Source: Allobosea sp. AAP35 (lineage in GTDB: Bacteria; Pseudomonadota; Alphaproteobacteria; Rhizobiales; Beijerinckiaceae). Taken from it: a stretch of DNA of 64,000 nucleotides. Positions within the stretch are counted from its first letter, which is position 1. Each line of letters opens with the position of its first letter. The notes beneath the pieces were generated by a model that made no database searches, was not told where the DNA came from, and was given only the letters and a program-made list of their open reading frames with translations. This document shows positions 8,118-17,303 of the stretch, piece by piece. The stretch spans positions 1 through 64,000 of the forward strand of contig NZ_LJHQ01000043.1 in assembly GCF_001295925.1 (NCBI RefSeq), given 5' to 3'. A program made the position numbers and the translations under genes.

Positions 8118-9609
8118 TCTGGGCCGCGCCCTAACGCAGAGCCCGGACGCGGCGGCCGCTGTCGGCGGGCCGCTCGCCTGGCGGCGGGCCTGGCTCGGCA
8201 TGGACCGCAACCCGGCCGCGCTCGCCTTCGCGGCGACGCCGGCCGGCGCGGTGCTGCTGCATTCGGCGTTTCTGCTTGTGCTCGCCGCGAGCAACCAGGT
8301 TTCGGCAGCGTCGGTCGCGCTGATCTCCCTAACGCTTCTTGCCTGCGCGCTCTGGCCGGCGCGACGCCTCGCCACGGTCGCGATCTCGGGGATCGTCTAT
8401 CTCCTGCTGCGGCCGTTTCGCTATGAGCAGCAGCGCCTCTTCGTCGAGCGCACGCAGGACTCCGCGCCGGAACTGACGGAACTGGCCCATCTCGCCGTCC
8501 AGGCGCCGTTGGTTCTCGGCTTCATCGCTATTTGCGGGCTCGCGCTTAGGGTTCATCGGCGCTTCCGCACGACGTTCTTCGGTCGACGCCCCGTGGTCGG
8601 CCAGTTCGCCACGCTTGGCGTCCTGCTTGCGCTTGGCCTCCTCCTCGAACCCGAGACGGCCGCATACGCCCTGCTCTGGACCTTCATCGCGATCTATTCG
8701 GGGGCGTTCTTCTTCCTCGCCTACGCCTTCGCCGATCAGCGCGGCAAGGACGAGACGCCGACGCTGCAGCGACTCGGCTTCCTGCGGCCGTTCTGGGGCG
8801 GCCCCTCCATTCCCTTCAAGGGGCTGACCTATCTCAGGACCTTCGAGGCGAAGACGCCCGAGGCGCTGGCAGCGACACGGCTAAAGGCCCTCAAGCTGAT
8901 CGTCTGGGCGGTCCTGCTCGTGGCGGGAAACGCCATCCTGTCGCGACTGTTCTACGAGGCGGCGGACTGGCCGACGTTGAACGAGGCGCTGACGGCCACG
9001 GCCGAAGGCCGGCCGCTGCCGGCGCTCGCCGGCTGGGGCGTGGTATTCAAGAACTTTGTCGTCACCATGCTGACGGTCGGCGCCTTCTGGCACGCCATGG
9101 TCGCTGTGATCCGGATGGCTGGCTTCTGCATCCCGCGCAACATGGCGCGCCCGCTGACGGCGCGCACGCTGGCCGAGTTCTGGAACCGCTATCTGTTCTA
9201 TTTCAAGGAGGTTCTTGTCGATTTCTTCTTTTTCCCCGCGTTTGCGCGCTGGTTCAAGAACCATCCACGCCTACGCATTGCCTGCGCCACCTTCTGTGCT
9301 GCCTGCGTCGGCAACGTCCTGTTCAGCCTCGTCGCGCAGGCGCATCTCCTCGCCGAGCATGGTGTTCTCGGCACGTTGGTGCGTTTCGAGAGCTACATCT
9401 TCTATGCCGTCGTTCTGGCCTTCGCGCTGGTCATTTCGCAACTGCGCAAGCGCAAGCCGAGGCCCGAGGACGGCTTCCTGCGCTACAGCGTCATTCCGCG
9501 TATCGGCGTCATCGGCTTCTTCGCGCTGATGCAGATATTCGCCGACGAGACCGGCCACCTTGGCCTGGCGGAGCGGCTCGATTTCACGCTCGCCCTACTG
9601 GGCTTATGA
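8110..9609 (+). CDS. MBOAT-like membrane acyltransferase (DltB-like position)
   Basis: Integral membrane protein of 499 residues with about ten hydrophobic segments. A central motif FWNRYLFYFKEVLVDFFFFP (about residues 359-378) resembles the MBOAT signature in which a WxRW-like helix precedes a hydrophobic stretch. The canonical WHG histidine motif is not obvious; candidate histidines are FWHAM (about 329-333) and AQAHLL further on. By position after an adenylation enzyme and a carrier protein it fills the DltB role: moving an activated acyl or aminoacyl group across the inner membrane onto an exported polymer. Start is GTG 8110, overlapping the carrier gene; ATG 8200 is an alternative. No DltD partner follows. 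Confidence 0.7.
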   Translation: MPDLGRALTQSPDAAAAVGGPLAWRRAWLGMDRNPAALAFAATPAGAVLLHSAFLLVLAASNQVSAASVALISLTLLACALWPARRLATVAISGIVYLLLRPFRYEQQRLFVERTQDSAPELTELAHLAVQAPLVLGFIAICGLALRVHRRFRTTFFGRRPVVGQFATLGVLLALGLLLEPETAAYALLWTFIAIYSGAFFFLAYAFADQRGKDETPTLQRLGFLRPFWGGPSIPFKGLTYLRTFEAKTPEALAATRLKALKLIVWAVLLVAGNAILSRLFYEAADWPTLNEALTATAEGRPLPALAGWGVVFKNFVVTMLTVGAFWHAMVAVIRMAGFCIPRNMARPLTARTLAEFWNRYLFYFKEVLVDFFFFPAFARWFKNHPRLRIACATFCAACVGNVLFSLVAQAHLLAEHGVLGTLVRFESYIFYAVVLAFALVISQLRKRKPRPEDGFLRYSVIPRIGVIGFFALMQIFADETGHLGLAERLDFTLALLGL

Positions 9610-9813
9610 CTTGGAATTAAGTGGGCGCGCAAGAGGCTGTGGACGCTCGCTGATTTTGTTCCGACTAGATTGCCGGCCAGCCGGCCGCCAATTTCTTGAT
9701 TTAGAATATGAGATTTTAGACATCAGACGGCTCGCAATATTGCCGCCCACTTGTACCGAGATGGATTTCGGCACAGGTTACGCCCGCTATTGTGAGCAGG
9801 GGCGAGCTTGTCT

Positions 9814-10836
9814 ATGACAATCCTTGTGTCTGGCGGGGCCGGCTATATCGGCAGCCATATGGTGCTCGAGCTGCTGGATCGCGGCGAGCGCGTCGTGGTG
9901 TTGGACGATCTCTCGACCGGGTTCTGGTGGGCCGTGCCGCCGGAGGCCGTGTTTGTAAAGGGCGACATCGCCGATCAAGCTTTTGTCGCTGACGTCATCG
10001 CCGAGCACCGGATCACGGAGATCGCGCACTTTGCCGCGCGCATCGTAGTGCCCGATTCGATCGCCGATCCGCTGGGCTACTATCTCGCCAACACGGTGAA
10101 GACGCGGTCGCTGCTGGAGAGCGCGGTGCGCGGCGGCGTCATGCATGTGATCTTCTCCTCGACGGCTGCGGTCTATGGCGAGCCATCGGTCTCGCCTGTG
10201 CCGGAGGATGTCGCGCTCGCGCCGATCAACCCCTATGGCCGCTCCAAGCTGATGAGCGAGTGGATGCTGGCCGACGTCGCCGCCGCGCACGGGGTGAGCT
10301 ATGTGGCGCTTCGCTACTTCAATGTCGCCGGGGCCGATCCGCGCGGCCGGTCCGGCCAGTCGACGCACAACGCGACGCATCTGATCAAGGTCGCCTGCCA
10401 GGCGGCGCTGGGGCAGCGGCCGGGGCTTGACATCTTCGGAACGGACTATCCGACGCGCGACGGCACCTGCGTACGCGACTACATCCATGTCACCGACCTG
10501 GCGCGTGCTCATCTTGCCGCGCTCGACCACCTGCGGGGGGGCGGAGTCAGCCTGACCCTGAACTGCGGCTATGGTCGGGGCTATACGGTCAAGCAGGTCG
10601 CGGATATGGTGAAGCTAGTGTCTGGCGTCGATTTTCCGGTCCGGCACTTGCCGCGCCGGGCTGGCGATCCGGCCTCAATCGTCGCCAGGGCCGACCGCAT
10701 CCGGGCCGAACTCGGCTGGGTGCCGGCACATGATGATTTGCGAGAAATAGTGCGTCTTGCGCTAGCTTGGGAACAAATGCTCGAACATAAAAACATAGGA
10801 GCCGAATTGCGACCTGAGACAGGCGAACCAAAATGA
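9814..10836 (+). CDS. galE: UDP-glucose 4-epimerase-like (GalE) enzyme
   Basis: NAD-dependent extended SDR of 340 residues. It shows the Rossmann glycine motif SGGAGYIGSH at the N-terminus, the SSTAAVYGEP serine segment, the catalytic YGRSK (Tyr-x3-Lys) near residue 144, and the GalE family signature RYFNVAGADPRG. It probably interconverts UDP-Glc/UDP-Gal or the N-acetyl forms. Pel is built largely from N-acetylgalactosamine, so supply of UDP-GalNAc for the convergent Pel operon is an attractive inference. ATG 9814 has a GGGGCGAG ribosome site; a TTG at 9808 would add two residues. It follows the Dlt-like genes after a 204-base gap. Confidence 0.88.
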   Translation: MTILVSGGAGYIGSHMVLELLDRGERVVVLDDLSTGFWWAVPPEAVFVKGDIADQAFVADVIAEHRITEIAHFAARIVVPDSIADPLGYYLANTVKTRSLLESAVRGGVMHVIFSSTAAVYGEPSVSPVPEDVALAPINPYGRSKLMSEWMLADVAAAHGVSYVALRYFNVAGADPRGRSGQSTHNATHLIKVACQAALGQRPGLDIFGTDYPTRDGTCVRDYIHVTDLARAHLAALDHLRGGGVSLTLNCGYGRGYTVKQVADMVKLVSGVDFPVRHLPRRAGDPASIVARADRIRAELGWVPAHDDLREIVRLALAWEQMLEHKNIGAELRPETGEPK

Positions 10837-10983
10837 AGTCTAGACACCAATAATCCCCAGGTGAAGACGCGCCGACCGGCTGACAACTCGACCACAACGC
10901 GTGGCGAACGATCCGGTATCATTTCTGGACTATGTTCCTGGTTGCCTGACCCAGAACCGGTACTGAACCGAGCGGCGCAAAGC

Positions 10984-11940
10984 TCACCACGGAGGCTTAT
11001 CAAGGGCCTTGACGCCGAAGAACGGTAGAAAATTCCATGCCACCAACTGATCGTTAGTGCGGTCCCTCAGGTTGGGATTAGACAAATACTCGGTAGCCAG
11101 CATCCTCACGCCTGCCGCTTGCCCTAACCGCAGTCGCGAGAGGCTCCATTCCACATCCGTCGCACGATTTGGTATGTCTTTGCCACTGAGGCCGGTTAGC
11201 AAACTCTCCTTATTAATTGCGTCAATGACCGCGCGATAACTTTCATTCTCTATAATGTGTTCGGCGTTTTGTGGGATCAACAGGAAACCTGAATGCCGCT
11301 GGCGTGCCGTCTTTGCCACCTTTTCAACAAGTTCGATCATCTCTTGTCTGGCACTCGTCCGGTTGTGGTCCCAGTCTCCATAAGCATCGACACGATCCAA
11401 CAGCACGCCATCAAATCCCAAGTCGATAATTTTCGAGAGGATTGAAGCCGAACCGGTAACGATCATCTCCTGCCACCGCCGATCCCAGTACCGGACCACG
11501 CGTGAACCTGGCCAATTGATGTTCTCAGGTCCAACCCAAGCAGGCAGCCGCGAGCGCCATTGTGGTGGCCAATACCAGCGCTTCAAATCGGCTTCGCCGA
11601 TACATAAATAACCGATGACCAATCGCCGCCCCCCGTCCGGCTTGCGCTTGAGAGCGGCCATCTCTTGAGCCGAAATGAACCGGCCCGCGCTGTCGTTAAG
11701 GCTTGGATCCAGGACGATAAGGTCGAGAGGAGACTCTACCAGAATGCTTATATCGACATTCTGATACTGGACCCCCCAGGATCTTGCGTCATGGAGCAAT
11801 CGACGAGCAAACGTTCGGTCAAGGCGTTGTTGGGCCGCACCTGCAACGGTCTGTCCAAGGATTGGCGACAGCAACGAAATCGCAGGCAAGGAAACGCCAA
11901 TCTTGAGCATAACTCGGCGAAGCTTCGCAAACGGGCTCAC
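10984..11940 (-). CDS. GH114/TM1410-type glycosidase, stand-alone PelA-hydrolase-like
   Basis: Predicted periplasmic or exported TIM-barrel glycosidase of 318 residues, last gene of the Pel operon. The first 35 residues look like a signal peptide. The barrel has the family motifs VIGYLCIGEADLKRWYW (strand with GE) and GFDGVLLDRVDAYG (catalytic acid region), as in endo-alpha-1,4-polygalactosaminidases and the N-terminal hydrolase domain of PelA. The PelA encoded at the other end of this operon lacks that domain, so this gene likely supplies it in trans: cutting or editing Pel. The GTG start overlaps the stop of the preceding exporter gene by 4 bases. Confidence 0.8.
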   Translation of the reverse strand: MSPFAKLRRVMLKIGVSLPAISLLSPILGQTVAGAAQQRLDRTFARRLLHDARSWGVQYQNVDISILVESPLDLIVLDPSLNDSAGRFISAQEMAALKRKPDGGRRLVIGYLCIGEADLKRWYWPPQWRSRLPAWVGPENINWPGSRVVRYWDRRWQEMIVTGSASILSKIIDLGFDGVLLDRVDAYGDWDHNRTSARQEMIELVEKVAKTARQRHSGFLLIPQNAEHIIENESYRAVIDAINKESLLTGLSGKDIPNRATDVEWSLSRLRLGQAAGVRMLATEYLSNPNLRDRTNDQLVAWNFLPFFGVKALDKPPW

Positions 11941-13253
11941 GGCCTTGATCCCGCGGAAGACGTGCCAACGCGCTGCGCCGGTGCTCGGACATGAACGACA
12001 TCGCCTGGCTGGAGCATCGTGGTGGGTTCAGCTGTAATGTTGCGGGGCAGCCCACCCGTCTGGCGGACGATCTCGAGGGGCATCTGGGACGTAGAATCGT
12101 TGCCGCCACGCAGGCTGATTTGATCTGCAATCCTTCCAGCAGATGCCAGCTCTTCCTTCAGAGCCGCAATCTCCTGTTCCGCGATGGCTAGATCGCGAGT
12201 GAGATTTGTCCTGAACTGCAGATCGATCTTCGCAAGAGCTCCCGTTGCCTCCCCAATCCGCTGCTCGACCTGGCTCGCACTCGTCTCGAACTGACGGTTC
12301 TTCAAGCTAAAATCGGCTGCCTCCGCCTGAAGCCCTGCGACCAGTTGGCTGTTTGTCAGGCGCGGATCTGGCTCGCTGACCCGGCTGATTTCGTTCTGGC
12401 GGGCAAGGGCCAGGCGCCGAGTTTGTTCGGCCGCGCCCCTTAGGGCCCGCAGTTCCTCGCGGGCGGCGACCAAGACGGCGTTCAAACGACGGATGTCTCC
12501 TTGCCGCTCTTCTGCCGCACGGTCGCTAGCAATTGTTTCTGCTTTGATGAGTTCGCGGGCCCGCTCCGGCCCAACAAGCTCCACCAGATCATCTGGAATG
12601 CTGGGCCGGATGCGGTCGCGCACGGAATGGAAGGCGGCCTTGCGAGCCAGAAGGCTCGCAAGGCGCGAGCGAACAATTGCTGCCCGCTCGCGCTCCCGAC
12701 TTGCATCGACTGGGGTCAGGCCACGATCGAGGGCGCGCTCCGAGCCGCCTGCAAGCGCGATAGCCTGGATGGCAATCATACCGGGAACGAAGCGGAAGGC
12801 GCCCGGCTGGCGGATATCACCAACCACGTAAACTGGCTGACGTTCAATAATAGCCACGTGGACATCACCAAGCCTGCCGGTCTCTTTTTGGAGGGCCGCG
12901 GCTATGTCCCGTCTTACGTCTGAAACCGAACGACCTGCCATCGGAATACGGCCTAAGCGAGGAAGATTGAGCGTGCCGTCGGCTTCAACTGAGTACTCAC
13001 CGCCAAGGTCCACCCGCTGATAGAAGGCCCGCATCGCTTCGCGAGAGCGCTGATTGGCGCCCGACTGGGGAACATCCAACTGCTCGTAGACACTGACTTT
13101 CAGCCGGTCACCAACAGCATAGGCCGCCTCCGTCGTCTCTGTTGCCGTAGCTGCGGGAGCGGTCGCACGCTGTGCATTAAGTGCAGGCGACCAGCCCATA
13201 GCGGCAACCACAACAGTACCGGCAAGGACGACGAAACCAGATCTTGCGTTCAT
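11937..13253 (-). CDS. Wza/ExoF-type polysaccharide export protein
   Basis: Exported protein of 438 residues with an N-terminal signal sequence (cleavage likely after ALNAQ). A Poly_export domain (about 43-130, YAVGDRLKVSVYE...SVEADGTLNLP) is followed by an SLBB domain (about 135-165, PVYVVGDIRQPGAF), then a long coiled coil (about 180-375). The order matches ExoF-type periplasmic/outer-membrane export proteins. I see no lipobox cysteine, so anchoring differs from classical Wza. Its position inside a Pel operon that lacks pelC and the PelB barrel suggests that it provides the outer-membrane exit. ATG 13253 overlaps the pelG stop by 4 bases. Confidence 0.85.
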   Translation of the reverse strand: MNARSGFVVLAGTVVVAAMGWSPALNAQRATAPAATATETTEAAYAVGDRLKVSVYEQLDVPQSGANQRSREAMRAFYQRVDLGGEYSVEADGTLNLPRLGRIPMAGRSVSDVRRDIAAALQKETGRLGDVHVAIIERQPVYVVGDIRQPGAFRFVPGMIAIQAIALAGGSERALDRGLTPVDASRERERAAIVRSRLASLLARKAAFHSVRDRIRPSIPDDLVELVGPERARELIKAETIASDRAAEERQGDIRRLNAVLVAAREELRALRGAAEQTRRLALARQNEISRVSEPDPRLTNSQLVAGLQAEAADFSLKNRQFETSASQVEQRIGEATGALAKIDLQFRTNLTRDLAIAEQEIAALKEELASAGRIADQISLRGGNDSTSQMPLEIVRQTGGLPRNITAEPTTMLQPGDVVHVRAPAQRVGTSSAGSRP

Positions 13254-14812
13254 GAATGATCTCCCTTTGACGGGTCGTAAGGGCGGCGGATTGGGACGGT
13301 GGACGGAGAGCTGATGGGAGAGTTCGAATGAGGGCTGAGCGCTCGTGCAGCGGCTAATTGCTTGTAGCGGGCCATCATCGCCTCTAACGCGGCGAAGATC
13401 CGAGGGCGCCCCTTCCTCGTTGTGGCCTGACGATGCGCTTCAGCAAAGGTAACAGAGACGATGTTCTCCGAGGTGTCCTCAAGGACGACGACGGCTGCAA
13501 CAGCGCTGAGGGCCGCAGCCAGGAGATAGCCAATTCCATAGGCCTCAGGGAGCCAAGCCGTCACGACAAGTGTGAGGCTGCCATTGAGGACGAGGAACAG
13601 CGCCTGCAGACAGGTGAAGGCCCGTACCCGGTCAAGGAAGAGCAGGATCGATGTAGCGGCGATAAACACTACATGGAAAAGGGCGCCAATCGCGCCATTG
13701 CGCAGCAGACCGGTCTGCTGGAACAGAAGGCCCGAGGCATCGATGGCGACGTGAGCAAGTAGTGCCAGAGCAGTTGATGCCAAAAGCTGCACGAGGATGA
13801 CACTTGTCAGCATTTGGCGGATTGTGATGTGTAAAGCAGCCGCCTCTTTCCAGATGCGTTCGAGGGTGCCTGTCCCTCGGATGGTGGCGATATAGGAAAG
13901 GACACGGTCAAAGACTGCAGTCTCAACCCAGATCACAAAAAAGGCCAGTGCTGGCACCATGGAAATGCGGGCCATAAACATGACGCTGTCATAGAAGGGG
14001 GCCGTCGCAAGTCCTTCGGGGCTCAGCACCTGCAAAGACCCAAACCACATCACCCATGTGTCAGCCCAGAGACCCAAGGCACTTAACAAGGCGCCGAGCG
14101 CCACCATTGCGTAGTTGGGTCGAAGATGTGGGGGACAAGAATCGCGACCTTCCTGGTGATCGGACGCCGCAGAAAAAGTCGTCAGAAATACCGCCTGCAA
14201 GAGGATTGTCGTCAGGCCGAGCCCGGATGCAAATAGCAAACCCTCGACGGCGGCACTGAACGCAAGTTGCTCGGCGGCAAATGTCAGGGCGACCGACGCG
14301 GCAAGACCGAAGACGAATGCCCGGGTAATCTCGCCATACCGCCGAATCATTCCGCAGAAGGCCATCGCCGGCCACATCGCCGAGACGATCCCGCAAGACA
14401 GGGTCGCGAAGAGCAATTCCTCGGCGGCAATCTTGAACAACCAAGAGAAAACGATCATAGCAACGGCGAGACCTGACACGACACTGATAAGGGTCGTGAT
14501 CAAGAAAACGGGCGCGAGCGTTTCAAATTGCCTCAGGTAGATCTTGTCGGAAGCAACCCTCACGGCGACGGCCGTGATGGGCGCTGTAGCGACAAGAGAC
14601 ACGCAGAAGCAATAAATAATCAGGGCCTGAACCGAATCGTGGCGCCACTCGCTCTCCAATGTGACGCGGGACTGGATGAGGCTCATTGCAATGACCGTCA
14701 GGAGCCAGGGACCGGCGGCAACGACTGTCGCATGGCCGAGCGAGGCCGCAGGCGCCAACATGCCGCGACGCTTGGCAAGTTTCTTGAGCTCAAATCCGAT
14801 GCCTGCCATCAC
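13250..14812 (-). CDS. pelG: PelG, Pel polysaccharide inner-membrane transporter
   Basis: Integral membrane protein of about 520 residues with roughly twelve hydrophobic helices (MOP/polysaccharide-transporter fold). The N-terminus AGIGFELKKLAKR is the signature opening of PelG. In Pseudomonas PelG works with PelD, PelE and PelF to synthesise and move Pel across the inner membrane. The protein is longer than the usual ~456 residues owing to a charged C-terminal tail (about 450-520). The start may be GTG 14812, giving the usual 4-bp overlap with pelF, or the next codon ATG 14809, which fits the canonical MAGIGFE start better. Assignment is firm; the tail is not explained. Confidence 0.9.
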   Translation of the reverse strand: MMAGIGFELKKLAKRRGMLAPAASLGHATVVAAGPWLLTVIAMSLIQSRVTLESEWRHDSVQALIIYCFCVSLVATAPITAVAVRVASDKIYLRQFETLAPVFLITTLISVVSGLAVAMIVFSWLFKIAAEELLFATLSCGIVSAMWPAMAFCGMIRRYGEITRAFVFGLAASVALTFAAEQLAFSAAVEGLLFASGLGLTTILLQAVFLTTFSAASDHQEGRDSCPPHLRPNYAMVALGALLSALGLWADTWVMWFGSLQVLSPEGLATAPFYDSVMFMARISMVPALAFFVIWVETAVFDRVLSYIATIRGTGTLERIWKEAAALHITIRQMLTSVILVQLLASTALALLAHVAIDASGLLFQQTGLLRNGAIGALFHVVFIAATSILLFLDRVRAFTCLQALFLVLNGSLTLVVTAWLPEAYGIGYLLAAALSAVAAVVVLEDTSENIVSVTFAEAHRQATTRKGRPRIFAALEAMMARYKQLAAARALSPHSNSPISSPSTVPIRRPYDPSKGDHS

Positions 14813-16359
14813 ACCGCCTCGGCCATGGAGGGCAAGCCATAAATGGCCCGGTAGCGCCGCCTGGAGATCGGTGTGGTATAGTAGCGCTTCACGCGCTCCT
14901 GGAGCGCTCTTCCGTAGGCTCTGCGCTGTTCAGGGTCGCTGAGAAGGGCCTCGAGCGCCTTAGCTATCTGATCGACATTCAATATGTCAGTTACAATACC
15001 GCCCGGTCCAAGGTGTGGATCCTCATCGGAGGCACCTTCGAGCATTTCGCGACAAGCGCCAACATTGGTCGTCACACACGGGCGGCCGGCAGCGCCGGCC
15101 TCGAGGACAGTTAGGGGCTGGGCCTCGCTAAGGCTCGTCAGCGCGATAACATGGACGTCACGCAAGAGGTCGATGACGTTGACGCGCCCGGTGAAAGTTA
15201 ACGTCTCCGTCAACCCGAGTTCCTCGCACATGGCCTGGCACTCACTTGCATAAGCCTCGTCCTCATCGGTCGGGCCGGCAATGAAGGCGCGTAGATCGGG
15301 AACGCGCTGCCTCAACTGGGCGATAGCGGCAATGAAGGTCTTGATGTCCTTGATGGGGACGACCCGGCCGACGAGTGCAACTGTAGGCCGTCCATCATCG
15401 GGCGCCTCATCGATCGCGGCGAAGCGCTCAAAATCAATTCCGTTCGGGATGACCTCGAGGCGCGCGGGATCGGCGCCCAGTTCCCGTTGAAGGGGCTGAT
15501 TGTCAGAAAAGAGCGTGGTGATCTTGTCAGAGGCTTGATAACAGGCGCGCGCATAGCTCTCGAAGGAGCGCACCCATACATCCCTCAGATCGAGCCTCGT
15601 GCGATCGAGGCGATAGCCATTGTCGATCGTGTCGACGAGCCAATCGGCCATCAAAAGCTCGATACGACGCTCGTTTGTGTAGATGCCATGTTCGGTGACG
15701 ATCGTATGCGCGCCGAACTCGAGCTTGGCCCGCGCCAGGAGCAGACCCGCATAGCCGGTCGAAATCGCATGATAGGTCCGGGCGGGCTCGAGCGACGTCG
15801 TGAGGATGGAGAACAGCCCGCCCATGAGGGAATGCCATGCCCAATAGAAATCCTCAAAAATGCCATATGGCATCAGCCGTCTGTAAGTCGCGCAGACGAG
15901 TTCGAATGTGTGACGATCGTGGATTATAGCAGCAAGTTTGACTTTGCCGCCTCGCACGAGAGAGAATACCGCCTCAAGATCATCGAGAGATCCCGTTAGT
16001 ATAAAGCGACAGAGATTGTCAGCAAGCTCTTCGCGATGTTTAGAGTCAAACTCCTGCTTCTTGCCACTTAGAAAATCGAGCAGCCTTTGGGGCGAAGGTG
16101 TCGTGTTATCCTGCCCAAGAGCGATCTCTCGGAAGGCTACGAGATTGTTGGGGAATTCGAACCGGGCTCTGCGCTCCTCGCCCGGGACTACGATAGACAA
16201 AACACGAAACGTGACGTCGGGCTGGGAGCGAATAAGCCAATCAACCCACGTCGATACGCCCCCGGCAATATGGGGATAGCAGCCCTCAACGATGAGGCAG
16301 ATGTCGCAGGACTTGCCCCGCGTGCGATCAAAGGCCGGCACTCCTCTAAATGGGCTCAT
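14809..16359 (-). CDS. pelF: PelF, Pel glycosyltransferase (GT4)
   Basis: Cytosolic GT-B glycosyltransferase of 516 residues, the polymerising enzyme of the Pel system, thought to use UDP-GalNAc. Family markers are the N-terminal IVEGCYPHIAGGVSTWVDWL, the central VALVGRVVPIKDIKTFI (about 336-352) and the donor-site segment TSLSEAQPLTVLEAGAAGRP (about 420-440) with the spaced glutamates of retaining GT4 enzymes. Length is normal for PelF (about 507). The ATG overlaps the pelE stop by 4 bases. All expected motifs are present, so the enzyme looks active. Confidence 0.93.
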   Translation of the reverse strand: MSPFRGVPAFDRTRGKSCDICLIVEGCYPHIAGGVSTWVDWLIRSQPDVTFRVLSIVVPGEERRARFEFPNNLVAFREIALGQDNTTPSPQRLLDFLSGKKQEFDSKHREELADNLCRFILTGSLDDLEAVFSLVRGGKVKLAAIIHDRHTFELVCATYRRLMPYGIFEDFYWAWHSLMGGLFSILTTSLEPARTYHAISTGYAGLLLARAKLEFGAHTIVTEHGIYTNERRIELLMADWLVDTIDNGYRLDRTRLDLRDVWVRSFESYARACYQASDKITTLFSDNQPLQRELGADPARLEVIPNGIDFERFAAIDEAPDDGRPTVALVGRVVPIKDIKTFIAAIAQLRQRVPDLRAFIAGPTDEDEAYASECQAMCEELGLTETLTFTGRVNVIDLLRDVHVIALTSLSEAQPLTVLEAGAAGRPCVTTNVGACREMLEGASDEDPHLGPGGIVTDILNVDQIAKALEALLSDPEQRRAYGRALQERVKRYYTTPISRRRYRAIYGLPSMAEAV

Positions 16360-17303
16360 GGCTGGTACACCACGCGCGACGAGGGGGGGGCGCCCAGATC
16401 GTTTTCCAGAGCTAACCGCGTCGGTCCATCAATAGCTCCAGGATCCTGCGCCCTATGGCGAGGCGCGCCAAGGCGCGCATCGGGTGGACCAATCTCTCGG
16501 GAGACGCGATCAAGACGCAACGGCCGTCGCTGAAGTTCCAACGCCAGTGAACGCGCCTTCTCGCTGTTATCTTTCGAGAGAAGTCCGGAAGAGGCAGCCT
16601 TCGCATAAAGCGTAGCCGCCTCCAGCACATCCAGTGGAACAACGCTTTGGGCAAGAGCATCCGCAGCTCTCATATTGGCTGCCTGCTTATCTCTCAGACG
16701 GGCGTAGACAGCCGCAGCTGAAGCTCTGACTGCAACTTCGTGACTGTTCAGGGCACCCATCAGCAGACTGGAAAAAGCTGGCTCATAAGATTGGGCAATT
16801 AGCCCCAGGATCGTCTGCTTGTCATTGACTGAGCCGCTCTCCATGATCTCACGAAACGAGTGAAGGGTCGCGCCTTCCCCCACATACGCACGCTGATCCC
16901 GCAAGGCAGTTATGAGCTCATTCTCCAGCTCTTGTCTGCCACTTAGACGGCGGTACCAGGCTTCATCCGCAATGGATTTGCTTTTCGACAAAGCCGTGAA
17001 GGTCATCGCGATAGCCGCGAAAATAGCTCCGAACGGGCCAAGTAGACCGACCCAGAGCGCCAGGACGACACCTGCGTGCCAGTCACCCAGCCTCAGGAAT
17101 ATGAGAGCAAAAGTGCCGCCTGCAACGAGGCAATGCCCAAATACGGCCAGCGCTGAAGGTAGCTGCCAATCGATCGCGGCAATGGCCAGCAGGACGTCCC
17201 CGATAACGGAAAGGAGAGCGACCAGAAGGATGAAAGCTACTTTGCCGCCTGTTTTGCGCCAGAGGGCAAGGCGGTGGTGCTGACGGTGGGAAGAACTCAT
17301 CAT
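16356..17303 (-). CDS. pelE: PelE-like membrane/helical-repeat protein
   Basis: Protein of 315 residues with two to three transmembrane helices (about 22-45, 50-70, 78-105) followed by a soluble helical-repeat region (about 120-260). The architecture and the position between pelD and pelF match PelE, which scaffolds the inner-membrane Pel synthase and holds PelF. The C-terminal ~50 residues are proline- and arginine-rich and look disordered. Sequence similarity among PelE proteins is low, so the call rests mainly on order and topology. It is coupled to both neighbours by 4-base overlaps. Confidence 0.75.
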   Translation of the reverse strand: MMSSSHRQHHRLALWRKTGGKVAFILLVALLSVIGDVLLAIAAIDWQLPSALAVFGHCLVAGGTFALIFLRLGDWHAGVVLALWVGLLGPFGAIFAAIAMTFTALSKSKSIADEAWYRRLSGRQELENELITALRDQRAYVGEGATLHSFREIMESGSVNDKQTILGLIAQSYEPAFSSLLMGALNSHEVAVRASAAAVYARLRDKQAANMRAADALAQSVVPLDVLEAATLYAKAASSGLLSKDNSEKARSLALELQRRPLRLDRVSREIGPPDARLGAPRHRAQDPGAIDGPTRLALENDLGAPPSSRVVYQP

